Below, piece by piece: positions 20,509-27,782 of a stretch of DNA of 35,885 bases. Position 1 is the stretch's first letter. Each line of letters opens with the position of its first letter. The position numbers and the translations under genes were made by a program. Under the pieces are notes generated by a model. The model was not told the DNA's origin. It made no database searches and saw only the letters and a program-made list of their open reading frames with translations. Origin of the DNA: a virus; IMG/VR virus record IMGVR_UViG_3300008113_000198, positions 940 to 36,824 of that record; one strand, given 5' to 3'.

Positions 20509-21073
20509 AAATTACTTTTTCAAACGGAACGACAGTAAACCAATCGATAAATTCAAATCTAGGTATTAAGATGCCCACAGTGTGACTATCAACATCACCA
20601 CACTCTTTGGCGATTTTAAAATTATTTTGAGAAATTAGTTGTCTTAATTTATCCGTTTCAATTGTCCAAATTTCATTTATATTGTAAAAGGTGTTAATCC
20701 AAATCCCGGCTTTGGTTTTTTCTATACCCGAACCTTCTCCTCGACATTCTTTCTCGATAAAAATATTACCGGTCTCAACTTTCGGTATTGTAACTTTTTT
20801 ATTGAAAACGGAACTATATTCAAATCGTTCTGGTTTTATAAAACAATCACCCTTCGATTCCGCATCATACTCCTCATTACCCTTTCTCATTTTAATGTCC
20901 CACTCTTTAAAGTTCTTTGGAACTTCGTTAAAACAAACGAATTCATGACCTAATGATTCAAAGTATTGTTTGGCAATATCTTCACATATTTTACCAACTT
21001 TTAAATCTTTGGAGAAATTCAAATTACTTACCATTCTTTCATGGTCCTGTTTTAATATTGATATCTGTAGCAT
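20477..21073 (-). CDS. PD-(D/E)XK-like nuclease
   Basis: The 198-residue product has GKICEDIAKQYFESLGHEFV (Glu31), EWDIKMRK (Asp59) and DAESKGD (Glu72-x-Lys74), the spacing of a PD-(D/E)XK core. Likely a DNA endonuclease; a role as host-DNA nuclease or recombination enzyme is inferred. It starts 3 nt after the upstream stop. Confidence 0.7.
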   Translation of the reverse strand: MLQISILKQDHERMVSNLNFSKDLKVGKICEDIAKQYFESLGHEFVCFNEVPKNFKEWDIKMRKGNEEYDAESKGDCFIKPERFEYSSVFNKKVTIPKVETGNIFIEKECRGEGSGIEKTKAGIWINTFYNINEIWTIETDKLRQLISQNNFKIAKECGDVDSHTVGILIPRFEFIDWFTVVPFEKVIYEYQPQGVIG

Positions 21074-21075
21074 AG

Positions 21076-21411
21076 TTAATGTTTACTTCTTCCACGTCCA
21101 AGCTTTTCTAAATCTTCGTAACTACCAGATTTAGTTGTGTTGATACACTTTCTTATTACTCTGAATATTTCTTTGATGTCGGTGAGTTCGGTTCCATTGT
21201 TACGAAACGCAATAGTGAACTTGTGGTCCGAATGTAACTTGTCGGTTACCTTCACACCATTAACACTATCAAGATAAATCCACGGAGCATTACCAAACAT
21301 TTCGAGTTTGATGTCCAATCGTTTCAATCTTCTGATTAGAGATTCGAGATGGTTCCTTCGTTCAATAACATCGGCCTGTCTCATCATCTCATTGTATTGT
21401 TTTGTAAACAT
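21076..21411 (-). CDS. Hypothetical protein
   Basis: A 111-residue protein; helical start, beta core (VNGVKVTDKLHSDHKFTIAF) and a basic C-terminus. Its stop is 2 nt before the nuclease start. No family recognised, though the HKFTIAFR half-motif recurs in phage proteins. Confidence 0.75.
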   Translation of the reverse strand: MFTKQYNEMMRQADVIERRNHLESLIRRLKRLDIKLEMFGNAPWIYLDSVNGVKVTDKLHSDHKFTIAFRNNGTELTDIKEIFRVIRKCINTTKSGSYEDLEKLGRGRSKH

Positions 21412-21420
21412 AAGTTTGTT

Positions 21421-21756
21421 TTATAGTACTTCAGTTAGAACCCTCCACTCTTTTAACATGTTACCATCAAAAGAAACTTCAACAGGAACACCTTTGAGTT
21501 TGTCCACACTATCAACTTTTGCATCTTTTAAAAGTTTTGATAAAAACCTCATGGTTTCATCATAACCTTTCGACCTATCTTCTTCACTCCATTTAGAGTG
21601 TTCTGAATGTTTGATAAGTTCAGCGTCCCAATTTCCTTTGAAATCACCAACACCCCATCCACCACCTGATAGTGTAACGGACAAACCCAACATACATTCT
21701 TGGTATCCACCGTGACCGAAAGATACCCGTTCAATTTTACCTAATTTTTTTTCCAT
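21421..21756 (-). CDS. Conserved phage protein, GGYQ/GWGVGDFKG type
   Basis: A 111-residue protein whose GHGGYQECMLGLSVTLSGGG and GWGVGDFKGNWD (about residues 13-43) belong to a family I recognise from phages, without known function. The ATG at 21756 is chosen because it overlaps the stop of the upstream membrane micro-protein. Confidence 0.82.
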   Translation of the reverse strand: MEKKLGKIERVSFGHGGYQECMLGLSVTLSGGGWGVGDFKGNWDAELIKHSEHSKWSEEDRSKGYDETMRFLSKLLKDAKVDSVDKLKGVPVEVSFDGNMLKEWRVLTEVL

Positions 21757-21875
21757 TATCTGGTTATTAAAAGGATTACGATGATTGCTATAATGACAAT
21801 GATTGACCAATACGCAACTTCTTCACTAAATTGTACTTGGTCTTTTCTTCTTCCTTGTCTTTCATTCTTACTCAT
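21756..21875 (-). CDS. Membrane micro-protein, 39 residues
   Basis: A charged N-terminus (MSKNERQGRRKDQVQFSEEV) precedes a single hydrophobic helix ending LLITR. It overlaps its neighbours by 4 nt and 1 nt. A single-pass inner-membrane protein by composition. Confidence 0.68.
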   Translation of the reverse strand: MSKNERQGRRKDQVQFSEEVAYWSIIVIIAIIVILLITR

Positions 21876-21970
21876 AGGTCATCAATTTTATCCATGATTT
21901 TGGTGATTAACCAAAGAATTAACAGGACTACTCCTGCAAAAATTACAAATGCAACAAACACATTACTCAT
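21872..21970 (-). CDS. Membrane micro-protein, 32 residues
   Basis: MSNVFVAFVIFAGVVLLILW forms a transmembrane helix followed by a short charged tail. Both ends overlap adjacent genes by 4 nt, which supports translation. Confidence 0.65.
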   Translation of the reverse strand: MSNVFVAFVIFAGVVLLILWLITKIMDKIDDL

Positions 21971-22233
21971 TCCTCCAATTGTTTTAATTTGTTATTCAGC
22001 TTCTCTACCAAATCCTCTTTTGGTATTGATTGTTCATCAATGGTGTTGACGGTTGTTCCACACCATGTGTTCATATATTCAGAGTTCCATGTTGACCCCG
22101 AGAAATAAACTTCTTGAGGTACTTCTTCGATTGGTTCCATATTTTCTAATTGTTGTTTGGTTCTTCCCATGGCACTTATTAATGATTTATACATTTGATA
22201 AGGGGTGAATGAATTTAAAAATGTTTCTTTCAT
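21967..22233 (-). CDS. Hypothetical small protein
   Basis: An 88-residue protein (MKETFLNSFTPYQMYKSLIS) with a helical start and acidic middle. Coupled at both ends by 4-nt overlaps. Family not recognised. Confidence 0.75.
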   Translation of the reverse strand: MKETFLNSFTPYQMYKSLISAMGRTKQQLENMEPIEEVPQEVYFSGSTWNSEYMNTWCGTTVNTIDEQSIPKEDLVEKLNNKLKQLEE

Positions 22234-22463
22234 TTCTTTACTTGTGAGTTTTCTTTAAGATATCTAACTTGGGTAACTCGATAATCGGACATCATGATAA
22301 CTTGATTTCCACTTTCATCATAAAACCCATCTTGAATGAATCCTATTGTCTTCCATTTTTTTCCATCACCCGATTCTACTTCATAGTACGTCCCAACTAG
22401 TTCTTTTTGTGAAGAACATGCAGATAAAATCAGAAGGAATAAAATTAAAATGTTACGTTTCAT
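22230..22463 (-). CDS. Lipoprotein
   Basis: A 77-residue protein with signal peptide MKRNILILFLLILSAC and lipobox LSAC (Cys16). The mature part is a small beta-rich domain. Probably anchored in the envelope. Coupled by 4-nt overlaps on both sides. Confidence 0.8.
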   Translation of the reverse strand: MKRNILILFLLILSACSSQKELVGTYYEVESGDGKKWKTIGFIQDGFYDESGNQVIMMSDYRVTQVRYLKENSQVKK

Positions 22464-22795
22464 ATGTTTGTTTCTTTAGTGACATTCCAAAGTTCTCTCG
22501 GCATACCCAAGTTATCAATCATCACCACATAAAAGTAAACACATTGGCGATTGGTTGAGTCGGCGTTTGCGAATGAACCACGTAAATCGTTATTCACAAT
22601 TGATTGTACAAACGAACCACCCGGATATCCGACTCGCCATTTTGTACACATGATGCTTTGAGCGATACTAATTACATGTTCCAGTGATTCATTATTTGCC
22701 GCGACACCAATTGGTATCCATGGCAAATGTAAATTTTCCATCACGTACTTTCTAACGTGAGATTCTACGATTTCAATTTGTTCGGTTGTATTCAT
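22460..22795 (-). CDS. Conserved phage protein, WRVGYPGGSFVQ type
   Basis: A 111-residue protein with SIMCTKWRVGYPGGSFVQSI (about residues 47-66) and a following NNDLRGSFANAD. This pattern recurs in phage proteins of unknown function. A degenerate promoter lies upstream: TAATATTG ends 4 nt before the ATG. Confidence 0.82.
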   Translation of the reverse strand: MNTTEQIEIVESHVRKYVMENLHLPWIPIGVAANNESLEHVISIAQSIMCTKWRVGYPGGSFVQSIVNNDLRGSFANADSTNRQCVYFYVVMIDNLGMPRELWNVTKETNI

Positions 22796-22832
22796 GACAC
22801 AATATTAATGATTTTTTTGGATATACAAAATT

Positions 22833-23015
22833 TTAATCACATTTTCTTTTACCCATCTTTCGTAAACACCCAAGAGAACAAAACTTCACACTACCGTTCT
22901 TCACCATATACAATCTACCACAACAATTACATTCTCGGACAGTATTGTATCGAACCCTTTCTTTACGTTCCTCTTCTGTTTCTTTCTTAAACAGATTTAT
23001 AATCCATTGAAACAT
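22833..23015 (-). CDS. Small zinc-finger protein
   Basis: A 60-residue basic protein with CNCCGRLYMVKNGSVKFCSL: Cys pairs near residues 29-32 and 46-50 can bind one zinc. Starts 2 nt after the WCTT-family gene. Likely binds nucleic acid or protein. Confidence 0.75.
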   Translation of the reverse strand: MFQWIINLFKKETEEERKERVRYNTVRECNCCGRLYMVKNGSVKFCSLGCLRKMGKRKCD

Positions 23016-23017
23016 AA

Positions 23018-23881
23018 CTAGAAAGGTAAATCGAATCGTTGGGTATCATCATCGGTTTCATTGCGATAACTTTGAAGTGTCTCATGTATTGTTTGCTCCA
23101 TAAGTTGTTTAATATCAAGATTTAATGAATAACCTGATATTGTACCCATATCAGAGGTAACAACCTTAGATTGAATTATCTTTTCAATCTCCTTATTTTG
23201 GAAACTACTCATATCATTTATTGACTCAGGGTTTTGAACCTCAGATGCCAATATTCCAAATATTTCACCAGGTAGTGGGAAGTTAAAGGGGCTTGATTCC
23301 TTATCGTTCGCCAACCAACCTTTTACCTCACCATTTTGTACCTCACAAGAAACCGCATACTTCACATTTGTCTTCTTGTTTATAATATAAATTAATTTAT
23401 ATTTCCCTCTGTATGAGTTCCAATGTTGTTGTTGAGTGGTACACCACTTTGTGTTCGCACCATAAACTTTGGACGCTTCATATGATAATGGAATCACTAC
23501 CAACCATGTGTCGGTATCATATAACTTCTTTACCTGTTTTTCAACTTCTTTCAAACGAACAATTTCATCCGCAGTATCAACCGCTTTTGTTATGTCTTTG
23601 AAATTTCGATAAGTACCAATGTCTGATTTCTCTAAACGATTTGCTCGAGAGTGTTTCTCAAAGTCAATTAACTTGGAAAGATTTTCATAACCAAAGATGG
23701 TAATCATCAATCCCTTGTATAAAGCATCGTAATTACCTTTTTTCAAATACTCATCCTTTAATACCTTGATTAGAAAGGGCATGTACTTATAACTGTCGCT
23801 TGGTTCAACAGAAGTCATCATATCCAATAAACTCACATTGAGTTCTGGATTCTGTTCCTTTAATTTATCTAACCTACTCAT
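23018..23881 (-). CDS. WCTT-family phage protein, first copy
   Basis: A 287-residue protein. The core TWLVVIPLSYEASKVYGANT followed by KWCTTQQQ (Cys147) is matched closely by the gene at 34035-35054. I know this YGxxTKWCTT motif from large phages, where its function is unestablished; an invariant Cys next to Trp suggests a catalytic or metal site. Leaderless promoter upstream. Confidence 0.82.
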   Translation of the reverse strand: MSRLDKLKEQNPELNVSLLDMMTSVEPSDSYKYMPFLIKVLKDEYLKKGNYDALYKGLMITIFGYENLSKLIDFEKHSRANRLEKSDIGTYRNFKDITKAVDTADEIVRLKEVEKQVKKLYDTDTWLVVIPLSYEASKVYGANTKWCTTQQQHWNSYRGKYKLIYIINKKTNVKYAVSCEVQNGEVKGWLANDKESSPFNFPLPGEIFGILASEVQNPESINDMSSFQNKEIEKIIQSKVVTSDMGTISGYSLNLDIKQLMEQTIHETLQSYRNETDDDTQRFDLPF

Positions 23882-23885
23882 AGTA

Positions 23886-23917
23886 AAAATATAAAAAATA
23901 AAATCGATTTATCCAAA
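23886..23917 (-). promoter_or_regulatory. Leaderless Bacteroidota promoter
   Basis: On the minus strand TTTG at 23917 and TATATTTT at 23893-23886, 20 nt apart; the -7 box ends 4 nt before the ATG at 23881. Confidence 0.78.
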
Positions 23918-24052
23918 TAATGAACAAATCTCATCGTTACTCTTTCTAATTCTATCTCTTCTGTTTAAAACTTTTTTACATGATGTTCCGCAGGTTTTCT
24001 TATTTGAATACCCAACGATGTCTTTTTTACAAATGACACATTTTAACCCCAT
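23909..24052 (-). CDS. Small zinc-finger protein, 47 residues
   Basis: Reads MGLKCVICKKDIVGYSNKKT, then CGTSCKK and a basic tail. CxxC (residues 5-8) and CxxxC (21-25) form a zinc site. ATG overlaps the upstream stop by one base. It resembles the zinc finger at 22833 in layout. Confidence 0.72.
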   Translation of the reverse strand: MGLKCVICKKDIVGYSNKKTCGTSCKKVLNRRDRIRKSNDEICSLFG

Positions 24053-24270
24053 CACTTCTTCTTTTTCTTTTTGAATTTGTCCTTCCACTTTGTTGCCTTT
24101 GATTTAAGGTCATCAACCTTATACCTAAGAGATTTCTCTCTTTCAACCCAAGACGATTCATCATTCAAATGTTCTCGGTGTTGTTTTTTCATGAGTGGAA
24201 TTGACAGGAGAAACCCCCCGCTAAAGAAAACAACCCCAAGGGCAATCAGTACAATATTCTCGTTAGTCAT
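24052..24270 (-). CDS. Membrane-anchored basic coiled-coil protein
   Basis: A 72-residue protein: one N-terminal transmembrane helix (residues 6-26) and a helical tail that ends in a lysine run (KFKKKKKK). Resembles a spanin- or anchor-type layout, but no function is implied by the sequence. Promoter at 24299-24329. Confidence 0.72.
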   Translation of the reverse strand: MTNENIVLIALGVVFFSGGFLLSIPLMKKQHREHLNDESSWVEREKSLRYKVDDLKSKATKWKDKFKKKKKK

Positions 24271-24298
24271 TCGGTTCGTTAATTAAAATTCAACGGAC

Positions 24299-24329
24299 CA
24301 AATCTAAAAAATATTTTTGAATATTCAAA
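24299..24329 (-). promoter_or_regulatory. Bacteroidota promoter
   Basis: On the minus strand TTTG at 24329 and TAGATTTG at 24306-24299, one base shorter than usual spacing; leader of about 25 nt to the ATG at 24270. Confidence 0.7.
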
Positions 24330-24330
24330 A

Positions 24331-24792
24331 CTATTTCCCTAACGCATCTTTTTCTGAGATGGTGATAACATTTTGACCCGCGTAACTACGTACAATATCA
24401 TATACCTGTTTGTTTTCTGACCAAACCAATGAGTGCTCTGATTCAGGATTGTATTCACCATGAACCAAATAAACAACAATTGTATCTGGTACCAATGTTA
24501 GGAATCCGTGTGCTTTATCTTCGGGAATGTAAACCGCATAACCCGATGTTACATGTTCGTGGTCAACCTCACCGGTGTTTAAATCAACAGCGAAGTCCAC
24601 AATCCCTCCTTGAATTACCTTAATATATTTTCTCTGTGGTGGGTTGGTTTGGTAATGTAAACCTCTAAACGTGTAAGCATTTTTGTTTACACTGATGGAA
24701 CACTGTGTCCATTCCATATCCATGGCTCGTAAACCCACAGGTGTGTATGAACCCCTGTTGTCAAAAAATGTTGGGTGTAAAATCTTCTCCAT
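24331..24792 (-). CDS. rmlC: dTDP-4-dehydrorhamnose 3,5-epimerase (RmlC) family
   Basis: The 153-residue cupin has RGLHYQ (catalytic-type His46), VDFAVDLNTGEV, YIPEDKAHGFLTLVPDTIVV and YNPESE, in the order expected for RmlC. The family epimerises dTDP-4-keto-6-deoxyglucose for L-rhamnose or related sugars. It is slightly shorter than typical bacterial enzymes (about 180). No RmlA, RmlB or RmlD is here, so it may act on a host sugar to alter surface glycans or modify phage-made sugar. Confidence 0.87.
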   Translation of the reverse strand: MEKILHPTFFDNRGSYTPVGLRAMDMEWTQCSISVNKNAYTFRGLHYQTNPPQRKYIKVIQGGIVDFAVDLNTGEVDHEHVTSGYAVYIPEDKAHGFLTLVPDTIVVYLVHGEYNPESEHSLVWSENKQVYDIVRSYAGQNVITISEKDALGK

Positions 24793-24793
24793 A

Positions 24794-24997
24794 TTACCAA
24801 GAATCTGTATCTGTTAAATCTAATTCTAATTTAAGGTCTTCATTGTATACTTTGATACCGTTACCGATACCGTAAGGAGTTATCTTCCAAGTCAATGTTC
24901 CAATCTCACCTCGAAGTGCTTTGATATGTCCACACCATTCATCAAACATTGATTGTTGTTTATCATTTAATTCTATTTCTATTACTTTATTTCCCAT
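24794..24997 (-). CDS. Hypothetical small protein
   Basis: A 67-residue protein starting MGNKVIEIELNDKQQSMFDE; the ATG at 24997 overlaps the region of the upstream stop. A beta-hairpin and helices are likely. It lies directly between the nuclease-like and RmlC-like genes. Function unknown. Confidence 0.72.
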   Translation of the reverse strand: MGNKVIEIELNDKQQSMFDEWCGHIKALRGEIGTLTWKITPYGIGNGIKVYNEDLKLELDLTDTDSW

Positions 24998-24998
24998 A

Positions 24999-25712
24999 TT
25001 AAAATAATTTACCTTGTACGTATACTGAGTTATCCTCAACCATTGAAATATGTTCTTCACCATCTAAAATCCAACCAAATAACTTCTTCACATTTGCTTG
25101 GGTTTCATCATGGTTTGTTAAGTTATGGAAGTCACATAAATGGGCTCTAGAATACAATTTCATTTTAGAGAATGCCGGTCCAAGGGGAATCATTTTTTCT
25201 TTATAAAGTTCATCGGCATATTTTCTAACCTGTTCTTTTATTTTGTCATAGGTTTTTGATGCCTCAAGTGTCCAATTATAATCCCAACTAGTAAATAGAT
25301 ATACCTTTTTTTCTCCCTTTTGGAAGAATGTAATGATTTTATCTTGACCGGGGGTTCCACTATTCCATTCTATTTTATTCTTTTTATTTGATTTATCTTC
25401 TATACCTAAAATACCGTTAGGGGTAATCAATAGATAATCGGGAGAAGATTTAGAACCAAATGGTTCATGAATGATAAAGTATCCACCACCCAACTCACTT
25501 GAGGTGAATGAGCTGTGACGATGTTCAAAATAAATCTTCTTTAGTTTATCCCTGTTTTTCTTATCATTGGTATAGAAACTACCGTCCTTCAACCAAGGTA
25601 TCTCAAGTAATTTGGACATAGTATAAGCTTCCCTCTCTTTCCTATTCCAATCGTTTTCCATGTCCTTAATTAGACTCAGTAAAACCGATATTACTATTTC
25701 ACTTTTCTTCAT
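24999..25712 (-). CDS. Restriction-endonuclease-like PD-(D/E)XK protein
   Basis: A 237-residue protein with SSPDYLLITPNG (Pro91-Asp92) and GIEDKSNK (Glu105-Asp106-Lys107), a textbook PD...ExK core, followed by KIEWNSGTPGQDKIITFF, which resembles a region of type II restriction enzymes. No methyltransferase is adjacent, so an unpaired nuclease would need a modified phage genome or host target. A leaderless promoter precedes it. Confidence 0.78.
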   Translation of the reverse strand: MKKSEIVISVLLSLIKDMENDWNRKEREAYTMSKLLEIPWLKDGSFYTNDKKNRDKLKKIYFEHRHSSFTSSELGGGYFIIHEPFGSKSSPDYLLITPNGILGIEDKSNKKNKIEWNSGTPGQDKIITFFQKGEKKVYLFTSWDYNWTLEASKTYDKIKEQVRKYADELYKEKMIPLGPAFSKMKLYSRAHLCDFHNLTNHDETQANVKKLFGWILDGEEHISMVEDNSVYVQGKLF

Positions 25713-25716
25713 AGAA

Positions 25717-25748
25717 TAAGTATATGAAATATTTTGGAATAAGTCAAA
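25717..25748 (-). promoter_or_regulatory. Leaderless Bacteroidota promoter, weak -7
   Basis: On the minus strand TTTG at 25748 and TATACTTA at 25724-25717, with exact spacing; the -7 box ends 4 nt before the ATG at 25712. It is back to back with the plus-strand gene at 25795. Confidence 0.62.
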
Positions 25749-25794
25749 TTTTTTCCAAATAACAGATATATATGAATTGTAAAATTACATATTA

Positions 25795-26238
25795 ATGAAC
25801 AGAGTAGTAACTGACAGTGCAACGGGTGAACAAATCATAATACAAGAAGAATTTGTACCTTATCATCAACATTTATTGATGAAGGTATGGATTGAAAATC
25901 CCCCAAAAGAATCAAGTGTATTAAACGAATGGTTTATAAACCTTGTTCATACCGTCGGTATGGAAGTCGTGGCTGGTCCAACCAGTGTTTATGTTGATTA
26001 TCCGGGTAATGAAGGATTGACAGGAACAGTAACCTTAGCAACCTCACACGCATCAATCCACATTTGGGACCATTACGTTCCCGCCATGGCTCAGTTTGAT
26101 ATCTACAGTTGTAAATGTTTCACCTTAGAACAGGTTATGGAATGTTTTAAACCTTGGGGTATCGTGAAAGCCGAATGGGTGATGATTGATAGAAACGAAT
26201 TCCCTCTAATCACTGAGACCGGTGTATGGGAAAACTAA
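25795..26238 (+). CDS. speD: S-adenosylmethionine decarboxylase family protein
   Basis: The 147-residue product fits the bacterial class 1B SpeD fold: ATSHASIHIWDH (Ser84 as pyruvoyl precursor, His89) and FDIYSCKCF (Cys106 at the acid position). The residue before the processing serine is Thr83, not the usual Glu, so substrate or processing may differ; some SpeD relatives decarboxylate ornithine or arginine. Encodes one of only two plus-strand genes in the right half. Confidence 0.85.
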   Translation: MNRVVTDSATGEQIIIQEEFVPYHQHLLMKVWIENPPKESSVLNEWFINLVHTVGMEVVAGPTSVYVDYPGNEGLTGTVTLATSHASIHIWDHYVPAMAQFDIYSCKCFTLEQVMECFKPWGIVKAEWVMIDRNEFPLITETGVWEN

Positions 26239-26543
26239 CTCCAAATAATATCCAAACAATCCATTTTACATCTTGGTTGTTCAAGGATATCTTTTGGTGT
26301 TTGAAGTGGACGTGGTTCGCCACATTCATGATAATCCCCACTGTGCTCCTAACAATCTATATTCTATATACCGAAAAAGAAAATAGAGATGCAAACATCA
26401 CGTTGATGTCATGGGTGTTTATGAACGTCTTTTGGATGGTTCACGAACTCCACAATCTACCAATGTGGGGAGTTCACATCTCTATCGGTTTAGGTGTTTT
26501 AAACACCCTTAGATTAGTTATATCGCGTAAGGAGTCACACTAA
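26226..26543 (+). CDS. Membrane protein with four possible helices
   Basis: A 105-residue protein with hydrophobic helices (about residues 24-46, 62-75 and 80-98) and two Trp-rich half-repeats (WLFKDIFWCLKW and WVFMNVFWMVHEL). The ATG overlaps the SpeD-like gene by 13 nt, so they are one unit. Its 3' end overlaps the PurA/PurZ-like gene on the other strand by 26 nt. Confidence 0.72.
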   Translation: MGKLTPNNIQTIHFTSWLFKDIFWCLKWTWFATFMIIPTVLLTIYILYTEKENRDANITLMSWVFMNVFWMVHELHNLPMWGVHISIGLGVLNTLRLVISRKESH

Positions 26544-27525
26544 ACTTAACACCCATTACACTAGGACATTCATTGAGAATATACATCTCAACCAACTCTT
26601 GGAAATATTTGATATCACGAGCGTTTCTTAGTTCTCCGTTGTAGTAAAACTTCAAAGAACCCGCATCCTCAAGTATATCCAACTTATTGATAATCAGTTC
26701 GGTTACACCATTGATGTTACATGCCCTGATTAAATCATTCACATCTAACCAATCGACCTGACGTTTTCTTCCTGTGGTTGCTCCGTACTCTTGACCAAGT
26801 TCCCTAATCGTTTCAAATATCGGGTCATCGCCTTCGAATTGTTTTGCTCCCACATATGTTCTGTACGCCTTGGCAATACCATAAACATTCTTAATCGATT
26901 GTGGGGGTACTCCGTTGAGGACAGCACTACCAACAGTACAATGTGATGAGGTAACATAAGGATAATCACCCCAATCGATGTCGAGTTCAAACCCTTGAGC
27001 TCCTTCAAATAAAATTGTACACCATTCTTTTCCATGGAACTCTTTGTATATGTCGATTAACATTGGGTAAAGGAATGGAACATCTTTTGCTCTTGTACCT
27101 TTACGATAGTACTTGTCTCTGTAACAAGGACCATTACCTGTTTTGGTTGTACCAATCGTAGTGTCCTTGGAATCCTCCTCAATATGAGAATCGGTTATAA
27201 TGTGTGCCCTCTCATCAATGAATAGGTAATCCTTAACATTAACCCCATTCTCTTGGAGTTCGTTAATCTCTTTAACCAGTTTTTCGATGTTGATGACACA
27301 ACCCAAACCAATGATTGATTTAATTCCATAGAATACTCCAACAGGAACTAAGTGAGTCACAAACTTATTATCATTGTGGTAAACAGTGTGACCGGCATTA
27401 CCACCACCGTTATATCGAACAACGTGGGTGTATCGTTTAGGTTCTTTAGCAAGCGCATGTGCAACCTTACCCTTTCCCGTGTCGCCAGCTTGAAGGTCAA
27501 CGATTACATCGGCGTAAGAAATCAT
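26518..27525 (-). CDS. purA: Adenylosuccinate synthetase family (PurA/PurZ type)
   Basis: The 335-residue enzyme has the family hallmarks: LQAGDTGKGKV (Asp15-Thr16), VVRYNGGGNAGHTVY (His46), EGAQGFELDIDWGDYPYVTS, then TTGRKRQVDWLD. It ligates aspartate to a purine nucleotide using a nucleoside triphosphate. Length is that of archaeal PurA and phage PurZ, shorter than bacterial PurA (about 430). The first motif mixes both: Asp as in PurA, Thr as in PurZ. A 23-residue membrane peptide gene overlaps its start by 4 nt. Confidence 0.9.
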   Translation of the reverse strand: MISYADVIVDLQAGDTGKGKVAHALAKEPKRYTHVVRYNGGGNAGHTVYHNDNKFVTHLVPVGVFYGIKSIIGLGCVINIEKLVKEINELQENGVNVKDYLFIDERAHIITDSHIEEDSKDTTIGTTKTGNGPCYRDKYYRKGTRAKDVPFLYPMLIDIYKEFHGKEWCTILFEGAQGFELDIDWGDYPYVTSSHCTVGSAVLNGVPPQSIKNVYGIAKAYRTYVGAKQFEGDDPIFETIRELGQEYGATTGRKRQVDWLDVNDLIRACNINGVTELIINKLDILEDAGSLKFYYNGELRNARDIKYFQELVEMYILNECPSVMGVKFSVTPYAI

Positions 27526-27593
27526 TTTTTTGATAAGTTTTTGTTAATAGCCATCAATAGAATGATGATGACAAAGAGTAGAAATCCAATCAT
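27522..27593 (-). CDS. Membrane micro-protein, 23 residues
   Basis: MIGFLLFVIIILLMAINKNL and a Ser-Lys-Lys end form a single hydrophobic helix. Both ends overlap neighbours by 4 nt. It may serve mainly to couple translation into the PurA/PurZ-like gene. Confidence 0.58.
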   Translation of the reverse strand: MIGFLLFVIIILLMAINKNLSKK

Positions 27594-27766
27594 AAGTAAA
27601 AGAAACTAAAAATTACACCTAAAATAAAACATGCTAGTCCCATACCATTTAAGGTTCCTGATACGTAAGCATGAAGTCGGTCATTGTTTTTAATAAGTTT
27701 TGGTACAACCCAAGATGAGATAAGAAACATAAATCCAATTATGTTTGTTAATGCGTTAAAGTCCAT
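27590..27766 (-). CDS. Two-helix membrane protein, 58 residues
   Basis: Reads MDFNALTNIIGFMFLISSWV, a short charged loop, then GMGLACFILGVIFSFFYL. It overlaps the downstream peptide gene by 4 nt. Probably an inner-membrane protein. Confidence 0.72.
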   Translation of the reverse strand: MDFNALTNIIGFMFLISSWVVPKLIKNNDRLHAYVSGTLNGMGLACFILGVIFSFFYL

Positions 27767-27782
27767 TTTGTTTAATCTTTTT

